Shown: one piece after another, positions 33,532-43,038 of the stretch
Layout of the letters: the number at the start of each line of letters is the position of its first letter
Numbering within the stretch: position 1 is the stretch's first letter
Assembly: GCF_001428025.1 (NCBI RefSeq)
Contig: NZ_LMSC01000008.1
Span: 249,035 to 303,053 of the forward strand
Source of the DNA: Phycicoccus sp. Soil748
Lineage (GTDB): Bacteria > Actinomycetota > Actinomycetes > Actinomycetales > Dermatophilaceae
Reading direction: 5' to 3'
DNA length: 54,019 nucleotides
Program-made: the position numbers and the translations under genes
Notes under the pieces: generated by a model
Databases searched by the model: none
Told to the model about the DNA's origin: nothing
Seen by the model: the letters and a program-made list of their open reading frames with translations, nothing else

Positions 33532-33549
33532 GGTGAACGCAGGGTGAAC
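33532..33549 (-). promoter_or_regulatory. PHO box (PhoP-binding direct repeats) upstream of pstS
   Basis: On the minus strand, GTTCACC-CTGC-GTTCACC: two exact 7-mers with an 11-base period (33543-33549 and 33532-33538). This is the direct-repeat unit bound by PhoP in streptomycetes. It faces pstS. Confidence 0.85.
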
Positions 33550-33695
33550 ACCAGCCAGACATTGGAGGGCGTCACACCGACCCGTGGGCGGGTTCCACGT
33601 GAACGGCCGGTCAGCACCCGGTCAGCAACGGCCTGTCGGCTGGACGAAGCCGCTGGTCAGGGCACTGCGGTGCCGCCGGGGCAGGGGGCCACGGT

Positions 33696-34646
33696 TCAGG
33701 GCAGGTGGCGCTCCACGGCCACGACCCGGGCCGCCTCGCCCTGGCCGACGAGGTGCACCACGAGCGCCTCGCCCTTGCCCATGGCGTCCTCCCGGGCGGC
33801 TTGGAGGTTCGCCGCGACGGCGGCTGCATCCGGCTCGCCCGGGTGGACGCGCTCCAGGAGGCAGGCCAGCAGGTCGGGCAGCACCGGCCCGTGGCTGCAC
33901 AGGGCCGACGGCGTACCGCGCTCGACGAGCCGGTGCAGGTGGCGCACCGCCCGCGTGGGGTCGGCTGCATACCCCTCCTCGCTGAGCCCGTCCTTGGTGC
34001 GCAGCGGGAGGCCGCGCTCCGCGGCGTACGGCGCGAGGGTGCGGGCGCAGCGCACCGACGGTGAGCTGACCAGCCGCCGCACCCCGTAGGCGCCGAGCAG
34101 GGAGGCGATCGCGGCGGCCCGGCCCTCGCCGACCTGGTCGAGCGGGCGCTGCGTGTCCTCGCCCTGCCAGGAGCCCCGGCCCACCGCACGAGCGTGCCGC
34201 ACCAGCACGAGGGGCCAGGTCGTGAGGGTGCCCGCCTTGTCGGCGCGGACCAGGGCGCGCAGCTGTTCGCGGTCGCGCGCGTAGTCCAGCCGGTCGGACG
34301 CGGCAACCACGTCGAGCCACCGGACCTCGTCGATCTCGTTCTGCAGCGGGCCCGCCGGCTGCGTCGCCTCGGCGGCCCAGTAGTGCACGGTCTTGGTCGC
34401 CGGGGCGCCGTCGCCGTCGAGGACGACGTACTCCGCGGTCGGCAGCGGGCGGCCGAGGCCCACCGGCAGGGACGTCTCCTCGAGGGTCTCCCGGACCGCC
34501 GCGACGGGCCACGGCTCACCGGGGTCGAGCTTGCCCTTCGCCCACGACCAGTCGTCGTACTTGGGCCGGTGCACCAGCGCCACCTCGAGCTGGCCGCGCC
34601 GTCGGCGCCACGGGACGGTGCCCGCGGCGGGGATGGGGGCGGTCAA
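33696..34646 (-). CDS. NUDIX hydrolase fused to histidine phosphatase domain (MutT1-like)
   Basis: A 316-residue two-domain protein. The N-terminal NUDIX domain has the box [20 protein letters not shown] (residues about 38-57). The C-terminal histidine phosphatase domain starts [11 protein letters not shown] (about 148), followed by [15 protein letters not shown] and [10 protein letters not shown]. This fusion matches mycobacterial MutT1, which hydrolyses 8-oxo-GTP or diadenosine polyphosphates. Start is TTG overlapping the ppk stop (TTGA), so translation depends on ppk. Last gene of mshD-ppk-NUDIX. Confidence 0.9.
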   Translation of the reverse strand: MTAPIPAAGTVPWRRRRGQLEVALVHRPKYDDWSWAKGKLDPGEPWPVAAVRETLEETSLPVGLGRPLPTAEYVVLDGDGAPATKTVHYWAAEATQPAGPLQNEIDEVRWLDVVAASDRLDYARDREQLRALVRADKAGTLTTWPLVLVRHARAVGRGSWQGEDTQRPLDQVGEGRAAAIASLLGAYGVRRLVSSPSVRCARTLAPYAAERGLPLRTKDGLSEEGYAADPTRAVRHLHRLVERGTPSALCSHGPVLPDLLACLLERVHPGEPDAAAVAANLQAAREDAMGKGEALVVHLVGQGEAARVVAVERHLP

Positions 34647-36913
34647 CGCCGGCGGGCCTTGCGGCGGCGCTTCGCGTGGGCCTCGATCATGGCTGCCTGG
34701 AGGTCGGGGAGCGGTCCGCCGTCGGCGTCGAGCGTCACGCGCGTCCAGCGCCCGTCGCCGCCGAGCTCCCAGTGGGCGTACTCGTCGCTCATCCCACGGG
34801 CGAGCAGTGCCTGGAGGTCCTCGACGTGTCGGGGCTCGGCGAGGCGCACCAGCGCCTCGACGCGGCGGTCGAGGTTGCGGTGCATCATGTCGGCGCTGCC
34901 GATGTAGACCTCGGGGTCGCCGGCGTTGCCGAAGAGGAAGACGCGCGAGTGCTCGAGGAAGCGGCCCAGCACCGAGCGCACCCGGATGTTGTCGGACAGG
35001 CCCTCGACCCCGGGGCGCAGCGCACAGATCCCGCGCACCCAGACGTCGACCTGCACGCCGGCCTGCGAGGCGCGGTAGAGGGCGTCGATCACCTGCTCGT
35101 CGACGATCGAGTTGACCTTGATCTGCACGAGGCCGCCCTCACCCGCCTCGGCGTGGTCCATCTCGGCCTCGATGCGGTCGACGAGGCCGGAGCGGACCGA
35201 GCGCGGCGCCACGAGCAGGCGCTTGAACTTGCTGCGGGGAGCGAACCCCGACAGCTGGTTGAACAGCCGGGCCAGGTCGTCGCCGACCTGGGGGTCGGAG
35301 GTCAGGAGGCCGAGGTCCTCGTAGATGCGGGCCGTCTTGCCGTTGTAGTTGCCGGTGCCGATGTGGCAGAACCGCCGCAGCGTGCCGTCGGTCTCCTGGC
35401 GGACCACCATGCAGAGCTTGGCGTGCGTCTTGAGCCCCACGATGCCGTAGACCACGTGGACGCCGGCGTGCTCGAGCTTGCGGGCCCAGGAGATGTTGTT
35501 CTGCTCGTCGAAGCGGGCCTTGATCTCCACGATCGCCAGCACCTGCTTGCCGGCCTCGGCGGCGTCGATGAGGGCGTCGATGATGGGGGAGTCGCCGCTG
35601 GTGCGGTAGAGGGTCTGCTTGATCGCCAGGACGTTGGGGTCGGCGGCGGCCTGCTCGATGAACGACTGCACCGACGTGGAGAAGGAGTCGTAGGGGTGGT
35701 GCAGCAGGACGTCCTTGTCGCGCACCACGGACAGGATGTCGGCGGCCTTGGAGCTCTCGGCGGGCGACAGGTCGGGGTGGGACTGGCCACGGAACGGCTC
35801 GTAGCGCAGGTCGGACCGCTCGAGGTCGGCGATGAGGTTGAGGCCACGCAGGTCGAGCGGCGCCGGCAGCCGGTAGACCTCGCTCTCGCTGACCCCCAGC
35901 TCGCGCACCAGCATGTCGAGCACGTGGTCGTCGATGGTCTCGTCGACCTCGAGCCGCACGGGCGGCCCGAACCGGCGGCGTGTGAGCTCGCGCTCCAGGG
36001 CCGTGAGGATGTTCTCGGCGTCGTCCTCCTCGACCTCGAGGTCCTCGTTGCGGGTGACGCGGAAGGTGAAGTGCTCCTGCACCTCCATCCCGGGGAACAG
36101 CATGTCGAGGTGGGCCGCGATGACGTCCTCGAGCGGCACGAACCGCGTCGAGAAGAGGTCGGAGGTCACCGGGTCCCCGGCCTCGGGCTCGATGTGCAGG
36201 AGCCGTGGCAGCAGCGGCGGCACCTTGACGCGGGCGAAGTGCTCCTTGCCGGTCTTGGGGTTGACCAGCACCACGGCGAGGTTGAGGGACAGGCCGGAGA
36301 TGTAGGGGAACGGGTGGGCCGGGTCGACGGCCAGCGGCGTGAGCACGGGGAAGACGCGGTCGGCGAAGAGCTCGCTCTGGAGCTCGCGCTCGGCGTCGCT
36401 CAGCTCGTCCCAGCGGACCACCGAGATGCCCTCGTCCTCCAGGGCCGGCTGCACCTTGTCCTTGTAGACCACGCTCTGCATCGCCTGCAGCTCGTGGGCG
36501 ACCAGTGAGATCTGCTCGAGCACCTCGCGCGGCTCGAGGCCCGAGGCCGAGCGCACAGCCAGCCCGGTCGCGATACGGCGTTTGAGGCCGGCGACGCGCA
36601 CCATGAAGAACTCGTCGAGGTTCGAGGTGAAGATGGCCAGGAAACGGGCCCGCTCGAGCAGGGGCACCGAGTCGTCCGCCGCGAGCTGGAGGACCCGCTC
36701 GTTGAACTGCAGCCACGAGATCTCGCGGTCGAGGAACCGGTCACTGGGCAGGCCGCTGGCGTCCGTCTGGCTGGGGCCGTGCACCACGCGCATGAACCGG
36801 CCGTTGGAGGCGCGCGGCTGGGCGCTCGCGATCGACACCTCCTGGCCGGCGACGTCCGCGGGCCCGCCGTCGAGGGCCTCGGCCTGCTCGGCGGTGCGGC
36901 TGGTCACGCTCAT
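34643..36913 (-). CDS. ppk: Polyphosphate kinase 1
   Basis: A 756-residue PPK1, which makes polyphosphate from ATP reversibly. Seen: [20 protein letters not shown], the helical domain [27 protein letters not shown], and the catalytic loop [14 protein letters not shown] with the phosphorylated His. The C-terminal PLD-like repeats follow ([39 protein letters not shown]). A 45-residue N-terminal extension precedes the conserved part. AGGATGAG lies before ATG 36913, four bases after the mshD stop. It joins phosphate storage to the uptake genes nearby. Confidence 0.96.
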   Translation of the reverse strand: MSVTSRTAEQAEALDGGPADVAGQEVSIASAQPRASNGRFMRVVHGPSQTDASGLPSDRFLDREISWLQFNERVLQLAADDSVPLLERARFLAIFTSNLDEFFMVRVAGLKRRIATGLAVRSASGLEPREVLEQISLVAHELQAMQSVVYKDKVQPALEDEGISVVRWDELSDAERELQSELFADRVFPVLTPLAVDPAHPFPYISGLSLNLAVVLVNPKTGKEHFARVKVPPLLPRLLHIEPEAGDPVTSDLFSTRFVPLEDVIAAHLDMLFPGMEVQEHFTFRVTRNEDLEVEEDDAENILTALERELTRRRFGPPVRLEVDETIDDHVLDMLVRELGVSESEVYRLPAPLDLRGLNLIADLERSDLRYEPFRGQSHPDLSPAESSKAADILSVVRDKDVLLHHPYDSFSTSVQSFIEQAAADPNVLAIKQTLYRTSGDSPIIDALIDAAEAGKQVLAIVEIKARFDEQNNISWARKLEHAGVHVVYGIVGLKTHAKLCMVVRQETDGTLRRFCHIGTGNYNGKTARIYEDLGLLTSDPQVGDDLARLFNQLSGFAPRSKFKRLLVAPRSVRSGLVDRIEAEMDHAEAGEGGLVQIKVNSIVDEQVIDALYRASQAGVQVDVWVRGICALRPGVEGLSDNIRVRSVLGRFLEHSRVFLFGNAGDPEVYIGSADMMHRNLDRRVEALVRLAEPRHVEDLQALLARGMSDEYAHWELGGDGRWTRVTLDADGGPLPDLQAAMIEAHAKRRRKARRR

Positions 36914-36917
36914 GCGC

Positions 36918-37937
36918 TCATCCTGACAGTGGTTCGTGAACTGCGTGCGAATACATGACGTCCACCATGATGCTGCGGAACCCGAGCGCCGTGTAGGTGT
37001 GTATCGCCGCGTGGTTGTCGCCGTCGACGTACAGGTCCACCTCTTCCAGCCCGAGGGAGGCGAGGTGCGCGAGCCCGAGCGCCGTGAGCGGACGGCCCAG
37101 CCCACGTCCCTGGTACCGCGGGTGCACGCCCACCACGTACACCTCCCCGGCGCTGTGGCTCGCTTCGCGACCCTCGCCGCCGTGGGCCCGCCCGACCGTC
37201 GGGGTGTCAGGGTCGACCTTGGTCCAGTGAAACGCGGCCACCTCGTCAGGTGCGTCGTCGGGTGCGTCGTCTGCGGTGACGATGACGAAGCCGGCCGCGT
37301 CGAACCACGGCTGCGCCATCCGGTCCTGCAGGTCCGCCAGCGTCATCCGGCCCTGCTCCGGGTGCTGGGCGAAGGCGGCGGCGTTGGTGGCCAGCCAGGG
37401 CTCCTCGTCGCGGCCGGGCTCGAACGTCCTGGCGCGGAACCCCTCTGGCAGGGCGACGGCCGCCGGGTCCAGGTCGGCAGGTGTGAGCGGCCGCGCCATC
37501 TTGTGCAGCTCCCGGACGGCTTGCAGCCGGAGGCGGTGCGCCAGGGCGGTGGCACCGGGGAGCTGCCCGTGCGACCACAGCCGGGCCGCGGGGGCGTCGG
37601 CCAGGACCGCCTCCGCGAGGGCGGTGCCCAGCCCGCGGCGGCGGGCTGCCGGGTCGACGACGAGCTCGCCCGAGGCGTCCGGCGCGGCGGCGTCGTCGAG
37701 CTGCGCGTAGGCCTGCACGGTCGCCTGGCCGCCGGCGCCGTCCTCGACCACGAGGTAGTGGCGCACCTCGCCCGGCCCTGCCGCGAGGGCGAGCTCGGTC
37801 TGCTCGGACAGCGGCCGCACCCCGTCCTCGGACGTCGCGCGACGCTGCAGCTCACGCACCTGCGCGCGCTCCGGGTCCGTCAACGTGTCGCTGCGGCAGA
37901 TCTGTGATGAAGGCACGGAAAGCATTGCACCACGCAT
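36918..37937 (-). CDS. mshD: Mycothiol synthase MshD
   Basis: A 339-residue protein of two GNAT domains. The first has [21 protein letters not shown] (residues about 88-108). The second, more conserved, has [27 protein letters not shown] and [19 protein letters not shown] with YTALGF. It acetylates Cys-GlcN-Ins in the last step of mycothiol synthesis in the cytoplasm, a marker of actinomycetes. Two candidate starts, ATG 37937 and ATG 37925; GGAAG lies just before the first. It opens the operon with ppk and the NUDIX gene. Confidence 0.93.
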   Translation of the reverse strand: MRGAMLSVPSSQICRSDTLTDPERAQVRELQRRATSEDGVRPLSEQTELALAAGPGEVRHYLVVEDGAGGQATVQAYAQLDDAAAPDASGELVVDPAARRRGLGTALAEAVLADAPAARLWSHGQLPGATALAHRLRLQAVRELHKMARPLTPADLDPAAVALPEGFRARTFEPGRDEEPWLATNAAAFAQHPEQGRMTLADLQDRMAQPWFDAAGFVIVTADDAPDDAPDEVAAFHWTKVDPDTPTVGRAHGGEGREASHSAGEVYVVGVHPRYQGRGLGRPLTALGLAHLASLGLEEVDLYVDGDNHAAIHTYTALGFRSIMVDVMYSHAVHEPLSG

Positions 37938-38018
37938 CTTCCTTTCCCGCGGTCGCGCCGTTAGCGTGCACGGGTCCGGCTACCGCCGGGGACACCCTTT
38001 CCGCACAAGGATGCATTC

Positions 38019-39920
38019 ATGACCTCTCCCCGTACCAGGCGCTTGTCGGGCGTCGTGGCCGTCGCTGCGCTCGCCGCGTCGGGCGCCGCCTTCGTCAGCG
38101 GCAGCTCGCAGGCCGCCTCGAACGGCCCGACCATCGACATCCAGCTCCTGTCCTTCAACGACTTCCACGGCAACCTCGAGCCCCCGGCGGGCTCCAGTGG
38201 CCGGATCATCACGTCGGACACCTACACCGAGACGTCCTCGACGAACCCGAGCACGGGTGTGACCTCCTACGCCGTGACGCCGACCACGGTCAACGCCGGT
38301 GGGGTGGAGTACCTGGCGGGCCACCTCAAGGCCCTGCGTGCGGGACACCCGTACACCGCCACCGTCGCGGCCGGTGACATCGTCGGTGCGTCCCCGCTGC
38401 TGTCGGCCGCCTTCCACGACGAGCCCAGCATCGAGGCCATGAACAGCCTCGGGCTCGACGTCACGGCCGTGGGCAACCACGAGTTCGACGAGGGCTACAA
38501 GGAGCTCCAGCGCCTCGCGAACGGCGGCTGCATCGACGACGGCGCGGGTGCGGCCAACCAGGACTCCTGCCCCGGCGGCAAGACCTTCACCGGCGCGAAC
38601 TTCCCGATCCTCGCGGCCAACGTCAAGTACAAGGCCAACGGCCAGACCATCCTCCCGGCCACCTGGGTGAAGAACTTCAAGGGTGCCAAGGTCGGCTTCA
38701 TCGGCATGACCCTCAAGGACACCCCCAACATCGTGACCGCCTCCGGCATCGAGGGCCTGGAGTTCACCGACGAGGTGGAGACCGCCAACGCGCTCGTGCC
38801 GCAGCTCGAGGCGAAGGGTGTCAAGGCCATCGTCGTCCTCATCCACCAGGGCGGCGTGCCGGCCCGCACGGCCACCTACCCCGGCGGCCCGCACACCAAC
38901 CCGGCGACCGGCCTCGAGAACAAGTACGACTCGGCCTGCCCGACGGGCACCAGCGACGGCCTGAACGTCCCGGCCAGCCCGATCATCCCGATCGCGCAGA
39001 AGCTGTCGCCCCAGATCGACGTGATCATCAGCGGCCACACCCACACGCCGTACGTGTGCAGCATCCCCGACCCGGCCGGCCAGCCCCGACTGGTCACCTC
39101 CGCGTCGTCGTTCGGCCGGCTCGTCACCGAGACCGACCTGACCTTCGACCGGCGCACCCAGGACATCGTGCGCAGTGCCGTGTCGGGCAGCAACGTCGTC
39201 GTCACCCGTGACCCCGAGTTCAAGGACGCCGCCCAGACCAAGCTCATCGCCGACTACAAGACGCTCATCCGTCCGGTCGCGAGCAAGGTCCTCGGCAGCA
39301 TCAGTGGCGACATCACGACCGCCTCGAACGCCGGTGGGGAGTCCAAGCTCGGCGACCTCATCGCGGACGCCCAGCTCGCCGACCCGTCGACCACGACCGG
39401 CGGCCAGCCCCCGGTCATCGCCTTCATGAACCCGGGCGGCATCCGGACCAACCTCACCTACAGCAACTCCCCGTGGGGTGAGGCGCCCGGCGACGTGACC
39501 TACGACGAGGCCTTCCAGGTCCAGCCGTTCAACAACTACCTCGTCTCCGTCTCGCTCACCGGCGCCCAGATCAAGGAGATCCTGCTCGAGCAGTGGGGTG
39601 GCGGTGCGAAGACCTCGCCCAACTCCACGGCCCGCCCGGTCATCCTCCAGGTCTCCAACGGGTTCGCCTACAGCTACAGCGACGCCTCCGGCAGCCGGGT
39701 CCTTGGCCCGGTGACGCTCGGCGGGTCCCCGATCAGCGACACCGCGACCTACCGGGTGGTGACGAACAACTTCGTCGCCGACGGTGGCGACGGCCTGCCC
39801 GGGTTCCGCGATGGCACCGGCCGGTTCTTCGGCGGGCTCGACATCGACGCGTTCGCCAACTACCTGCAGGCGCACTCGCCCTACAGCCCGACGACGGACA
39901 CGCGCATCACGAAGAACTGA
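38019..39920 (+). CDS. Secreted 5'-nucleotidase / bifunctional metallophosphatase
   Basis: A 633-residue protein of the UshA/5'-nucleotidase family. Signal peptide RTRRLSGVVAVAALAASGAA, then the metallophosphatase motifs LLSFNDFHGN, AAGDIVGASP, VGNHEFDEG, VLIHQGG and IISGHTHTPY. The C-terminal substrate domain contains MNPGGIRTNL and FQVQPFNNYLV. It probably releases phosphate and nucleosides outside the cell, in keeping with the phosphate genes around it. It is divergent from mshD; a possible -10 TAGCGT lies at 37962-37967. A strong terminator follows. Confidence 0.93.
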   Translation: MTSPRTRRLSGVVAVAALAASGAAFVSGSSQAASNGPTIDIQLLSFNDFHGNLEPPAGSSGRIITSDTYTETSSTNPSTGVTSYAVTPTTVNAGGVEYLAGHLKALRAGHPYTATVAAGDIVGASPLLSAAFHDEPSIEAMNSLGLDVTAVGNHEFDEGYKELQRLANGGCIDDGAGAANQDSCPGGKTFTGANFPILAANVKYKANGQTILPATWVKNFKGAKVGFIGMTLKDTPNIVTASGIEGLEFTDEVETANALVPQLEAKGVKAIVVLIHQGGVPARTATYPGGPHTNPATGLENKYDSACPTGTSDGLNVPASPIIPIAQKLSPQIDVIISGHTHTPYVCSIPDPAGQPRLVTSASSFGRLVTETDLTFDRRTQDIVRSAVSGSNVVVTRDPEFKDAAQTKLIADYKTLIRPVASKVLGSISGDITTASNAGGESKLGDLIADAQLADPSTTTGGQPPVIAFMNPGGIRTNLTYSNSPWGEAPGDVTYDEAFQVQPFNNYLVSVSLTGAQIKEILLEQWGGGAKTSPNSTARPVILQVSNGFAYSYSDASGSRVLGPVTLGGSPISDTATYRVVTNNFVADGGDGLPGFRDGTGRFFGGLDIDAFANYLQAHSPYSPTTDTRITKN

Positions 39921-39938
39921 CCGACCCGCTGTACGACG

Positions 39939-39970
39939 AAGGCGCCCCTCCCGGACGGGAGGGGCGCCTT
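39939..39970. terminator. Strong bidirectional terminator
   Basis: AAGGCGCCCCTCCC (39939-39952), loop GGAC, and its exact complement (39957-39970), a 14-bp stem with an A/T pair of bases at the base on each side. It lies between the convergent nucleotidase and glnR genes. Confidence 0.9.
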
Positions 39971-40040
39971 CTCGCGTGTCGCGCGGTCGCGCGGCCGGAC
40001 GCGGCCGCAGCCGCCACACGACGGCAGGAGCTGCCGGTGC

Positions 40041-40730
40041 TCAGGCGTCGGCGGCGACGTCCTCGGCAGGCACGAAGCGGTAGCCGACGTTGCGCACCGT
40101 GCCGATGAGCACCTCGTGCTCGGAACCGAGCTTGGCGCGCAGCCGGCGGACGTGGACGTCGACGGTGCGCGTGCCGCCGTAGTAGTCGTAGCCCCAGACC
40201 TCCTGCAGGAGCTGGGCACGGCTGAAGACGCGGCCCGGGTGCTGCGCGAGGTACTTGAGGAGCTCGAACTCCTTGTAGGTGAGGTCGAGCAGCCGTCCGC
40301 GCACGCGTGCCGAGTAGGTGGCCTCGTCGATGGTGACGTCACCGGAGGTGATCTGGACCTCCTCCGGCTCCTGGAGGTCCTGCAGGCGGCCGGCCGCGAG
40401 CCGGAGCCGCGCCTCCACCTCGGCGGGGCCCGCGGACTCCAGCAGCACCTCGTCGACACCCCACTCCGCGGTGATGCCGGCGAGGCCGCCCTCGGTCAGG
40501 ACGGCGATGAGCGGCACGGACATCCCGGTGGCGCGCAGCACCCGGCACAGCGAGCGGGAGACCGCGAGGTCGCGGCGGGCGTCCAGCAGCACCGCGTCAG
40601 CGGGCGGGGCGTCCACGAGGGCGGTGGGCTCGGCCGGGAGGATCCGCACCTGGTGCGACAGCAGCCCCAGTGCCGGCAGCACCTCGGCGCTGGGCGCCAG
40701 GGCGTTGGTCAGCAGCAGCAGACGGGCCAT
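40041..40730 (-). CDS. glnR: GlnR-type nitrogen regulator (orphan OmpR-family response regulator)
   Basis: A 229-residue protein that matches actinobacterial GlnR closely: [51 protein letters not shown] and [20 protein letters not shown] in the atypical receiver (residues 1-115). The winged helix follows ([40 protein letters not shown]). GlnR controls nitrogen assimilation genes without a partner kinase. The start ATG 40730 matches the usual N-terminus. A TATCCT -10 lies eight bases upstream, so the leader is very short or absent. Divergent from the MoaD-like gene. Confidence 0.93.
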   Translation of the reverse strand: MARLLLLTNALAPSAEVLPALGLLSHQVRILPAEPTALVDAPPADAVLLDARRDLAVSRSLCRVLRATGMSVPLIAVLTEGGLAGITAEWGVDEVLLESAGPAEVEARLRLAAGRLQDLQEPEEVQITSGDVTIDEATYSARVRGRLLDLTYKEFELLKYLAQHPGRVFSRAQLLQEVWGYDYYGGTRTVDVHVRRLRAKLGSEHEVLIGTVRNVGYRFVPAEDVAADA

Positions 40731-40822
40731 GCCAGAGAAGGATACGGTGCCGGGGGTGCCGCCGAGATGGCGCACACATGCTGAGACCCCCGTCTCAGCA
40801 TCAGGTCGAGGAGGGGAGAGCA

Positions 40823-41089
40823 GTGGGTACGCCGTCCGACCGCGCCGTGGGTGCGGTGACCATCCGCTACTGGGCCGGGGCGCGTGCCGCCGCCGGTGTG
40901 GAGCAGGACGAGCTGACCGACGTCACGACCGTGGGGGCAGCCCTCGCCGCCGTCGTGGCACTGCACCCGCCGCTCGAGCCCGTGGCCGCCGTCAGCACCC
41001 TGCTGCTCGACGGCAGGTCCGTGGACCGGGAGGCACCCCTCACCGGTGGGTCCGTCCTCGAGGTCCTGCCGCCCTTCGCCGGTGGGTGA
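40823..41089 (+). CDS. MoaD/ThiS-family sulfur carrier protein
   Basis: An 88-residue ubiquitin-like protein: [20 protein letters not shown] at the N-terminus, [20 protein letters not shown] and the C-terminal PPFAGG, whose terminal Gly-Gly is adenylated and thiocarboxylated by a MoeB-type enzyme. Likely the small subunit of molybdopterin synthase or a related sulfur donor. GAGGGGAGAG precedes GTG 40823. The membrane protein gene follows at once. Confidence 0.9.
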   Translation: MGTPSDRAVGAVTIRYWAGARAAAGVEQDELTDVTTVGAALAAVVALHPPLEPVAAVSTLLLDGRSVDREAPLTGGSVLEVLPPFAGG

Positions 41090-41105
41090 TGCGAGGATGC
41101 GGGCT

Positions 41106-41960
41106 GTGTCCGACGTTCCCGAGCAGCAGGCCCCCGAGGGTGCGGTGCCGCTGACCCGTCGTGAGCGTCGCGCCAGCAGCCGTCGCGGTCCGCAGGTGCT
41201 GCCCCGGCGAGCCCTGCTCGCCCGGCCGCTCACCATGGTCACGACCATGGCGTTCGCGGCCCTGGTCGGCCTGACCGCGTACGCCAGCCCGGGCTTCGTC
41301 GCCGTGTCCGTCGCGCTCGCAGGACTCGTCCTCGCCTGGGGCTGGCCCCAGCTGCTGAGCCTACCGAGCCCTCGGGGCACGAGCACCGTGCTGGCCGTCG
41401 GCACCGTGCTCATGACTGCCGCGGTCCTGCTCACCGACGAGGCGCCCTACCTCCAGTGGATGCCGGCCGCGATGGCCGTGTCGGTGATCGTGGCGTTCCT
41501 GCACCAGCTCATGCGCCGGGACGGCCGGCCACGGCTCGCCGAGTCGGTGTCGGCGAGCGTCACCGGGCTGGCGGTGATCTCGGCGGGGATCGCCCTGGCA
41601 CCCATCCCCGAGGTGCTGCACGGCGACCACGCCCTGGCCGCCGCGATGGCGGGGCTCGGCCTCGGCGTCCTCGCGGACCCGCTCATCAAGGTGCCGAGGC
41701 TGCGGCAGTGGGCGCTGTTCATCTCGATGGTGCTCGGCGGCCTCGCCGGCATGCTGGTCTCGGTGGTTGCCGACCACCCGCGCCTGTGGCCGGCTGCCCT
41801 GCTGGGCCTGTTCTCGGCAGCGGTGTCGCACGCGGCGCGCCGCGTCATGGCCGTGCTCCCGGCAACCGCGATGGCGCGTGCCCAGCTGGCGGTCGGGGCG
41901 TCGTCGTCGCTGCTGGTGGGGGTCGTCGCCTACGTCGTGGTGCGCTACTTCGTCGCCTGA
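41106..41960 (+). CDS. Integral membrane protein, unknown function
   Basis: A 284-residue protein. After about 45 charged residues (RRERRASSRRGPQVLPRRAL) there are about seven hydrophobic segments (MVTTMAFAALVGLTAYASP to LLVGVVAYVVVRYF). No family recognised, although similar proteins occur next to glnR in other actinomycetes as I recall. GTG 41106 has GCGAGG at suitable distance; the ATG at 41097 lies right on that site. Confidence 0.8.
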   Translation: MSDVPEQQAPEGAVPLTRRERRASSRRGPQVLPRRALLARPLTMVTTMAFAALVGLTAYASPGFVAVSVALAGLVLAWGWPQLLSLPSPRGTSTVLAVGTVLMTAAVLLTDEAPYLQWMPAAMAVSVIVAFLHQLMRRDGRPRLAESVSASVTGLAVISAGIALAPIPEVLHGDHALAAAMAGLGLGVLADPLIKVPRLRQWALFISMVLGGLAGMLVSVVADHPRLWPAALLGLFSAAVSHAARRVMAVLPATAMARAQLAVGASSSLLVGVVAYVVVRYFVA

Positions 41961-42022
41961 GCGACCTTTCCTGACGCGCCGTCCCCCGTGGACCGGGCGC
42001 CGGCACCGTGAAGGGGGCCGGC

Positions 42023-42412
42023 TCAGTACACCAGCGCCTGGGTGGCCGGCGCCATGACCTCCTCGACGAACGCCGCAGCGCCTCGCACCACTGCACCAGG
42101 GACGAGGTCGGCCTCGGTGAGCTCACGGCGGGCAGCGCACTGGCCGCAGACGGTGACCCGGCCTGCCGCCAGCACGGCGGCCATGAGGTCCGCAGCGGCT
42201 GCGGCGTGGGGCAGCTCGAACTCCTCGGCCCGGCCGGGCACGGCCATCCACGTGGCGTCGCCGGTGAGCCACAGGCTGACGTCGACGCCGCTGGCCGCCG
42301 CGGTCGCCGCGACGGTGAGGGCCTGGTTGAGGCGCTCGGGTGCGTCGGTGCCGCAGGTGGCCTTCACCACCAGGCGCGTGCTCGGGGTTGCCGGAGCTGT
42401 GGGGACGGTCAT
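42023..42412 (-). CDS. DsrE/F-like protein
   Basis: A 129-residue protein. TRLVVKATCGTDAPERLNQA, ASGVDVSLWLTGDATWMAVP and VTVCGQCAARRELTEADLVP match the DsrE-like fold, small proteins tied to sulfur relay. Cys residues in TCGT and CGQC fit a sulfur-handling role. TAGCCT lies seven bases before ATG 42412, so the mRNA is probably leaderless. It is divergent from the small membrane protein, and the two -10 boxes overlap. Confidence 0.85.
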   Translation of the reverse strand: MTVPTAPATPSTRLVVKATCGTDAPERLNQALTVAATAAASGVDVSLWLTGDATWMAVPGRAEEFELPHAAAAADLMAAVLAAGRVTVCGQCAARRELTEADLVPGAVVRGAAAFVEEVMAPATQALVY

Positions 42413-42436
42413 GGGCTACAGGCTACGATCTGGCTC
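42413..42436. promoter_or_regulatory. Overlapping divergent promoters without leaders
   Basis: Only 24 bases separate the two divergent starts. Minus strand: TAGCCT (42420-42425), seven bases, ATG 42412. Plus strand: TACGAT (42424-42429), seven bases, GTG 42437. The two -10 boxes share two bases. Confidence 0.7.
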
Positions 42437-42535
42437 GTGCACACCTTCTACATCGGCCTGCTCGTCGCCTCCGCCGTCGTGATCACCTGGTTCGCCGGGT
42501 TCGTCGTCTACCGCCTGGTCAAGACGCCCCGCTGA
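42437..42535 (+). CDS. 32-residue single-helix membrane protein
   Basis: MHTFYIGLLVASAVVITWFA then GFVVYRLVKTPR: one transmembrane helix with a short basic tail. GTG start seven bases after a TACGAT box; its stop overlaps the next ATG (TGATG). Similar tiny proteins precede nitrobindin-like genes in other actinomycetes, as far as I recall. Confidence 0.8.
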   Translation: MHTFYIGLLVASAVVITWFAGFVVYRLVKTPR

Positions 42536-43032
42536 TGGTGTTCCACCTCGACACCGACCTGCCGCGTGAGCTCGCGCCGCTGGCCTGGATGATCGGCCGC
42601 TGGGAGGGCGCCGGCGTCGTCGGCTACCCCACCATCGAGTCGGCGAACTTCGGCCAGGAGATCGAGGTCAGCCATGACGGCCGGCCCTTCCTGACCTGGC
42701 GCAGCCAGACCTGGCTGCTCAACGAGGCCGGGGAGCAGGTGCGTCCGCTGGCGACCGAGCTCGGCTTCTGGCGCCCCGTGGAGGGCGGCGAGGTCGAGCT
42801 GCTGCTGACCCACCCCACGGGCATCGTCGAGCTCTACTTCGGCAAGGCCGAGCCGGCCAAGATCGAGCTGCGCACCGACGGTGTCCTGCGCAGCCCGCAC
42901 GCCAAGGAGTACAACGCCGCGACGCGCCTCTACGGCCTGGTCAACTCCAACCTGCTGTGGGCCATGGACATGGCCGCCGCCGGCCAGAAGCTGCAGAGCC
43001 ACGTGTCGGCCGAGCTCAAGCGCGTTGGTTGA
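42535..43032 (+). CDS. Nitrobindin-like (FABP-like) heme protein
   Basis: A 165-residue beta-barrel protein. LAWMIGRWEGAGVVGYPTIE carries the GxWxGxG start of the family. FGQEIEVSHDGRPFLTWRSQ and LRPLATELGFWRP-like strands follow, and the C-terminal LQSHVSAELKRV contains the His expected to bind heme. Family members bind ferric heme and isomerise peroxynitrite to nitrate. The ATG overlaps the stop of the 32-residue membrane protein. Confidence 0.9.
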   Translation: MVFHLDTDLPRELAPLAWMIGRWEGAGVVGYPTIESANFGQEIEVSHDGRPFLTWRSQTWLLNEAGEQVRPLATELGFWRPVEGGEVELLLTHPTGIVELYFGKAEPAKIELRTDGVLRSPHAKEYNAATRLYGLVNSNLLWAMDMAAAGQKLQSHVSAELKRVG

Positions 43033-43038
43033 GAGCTG

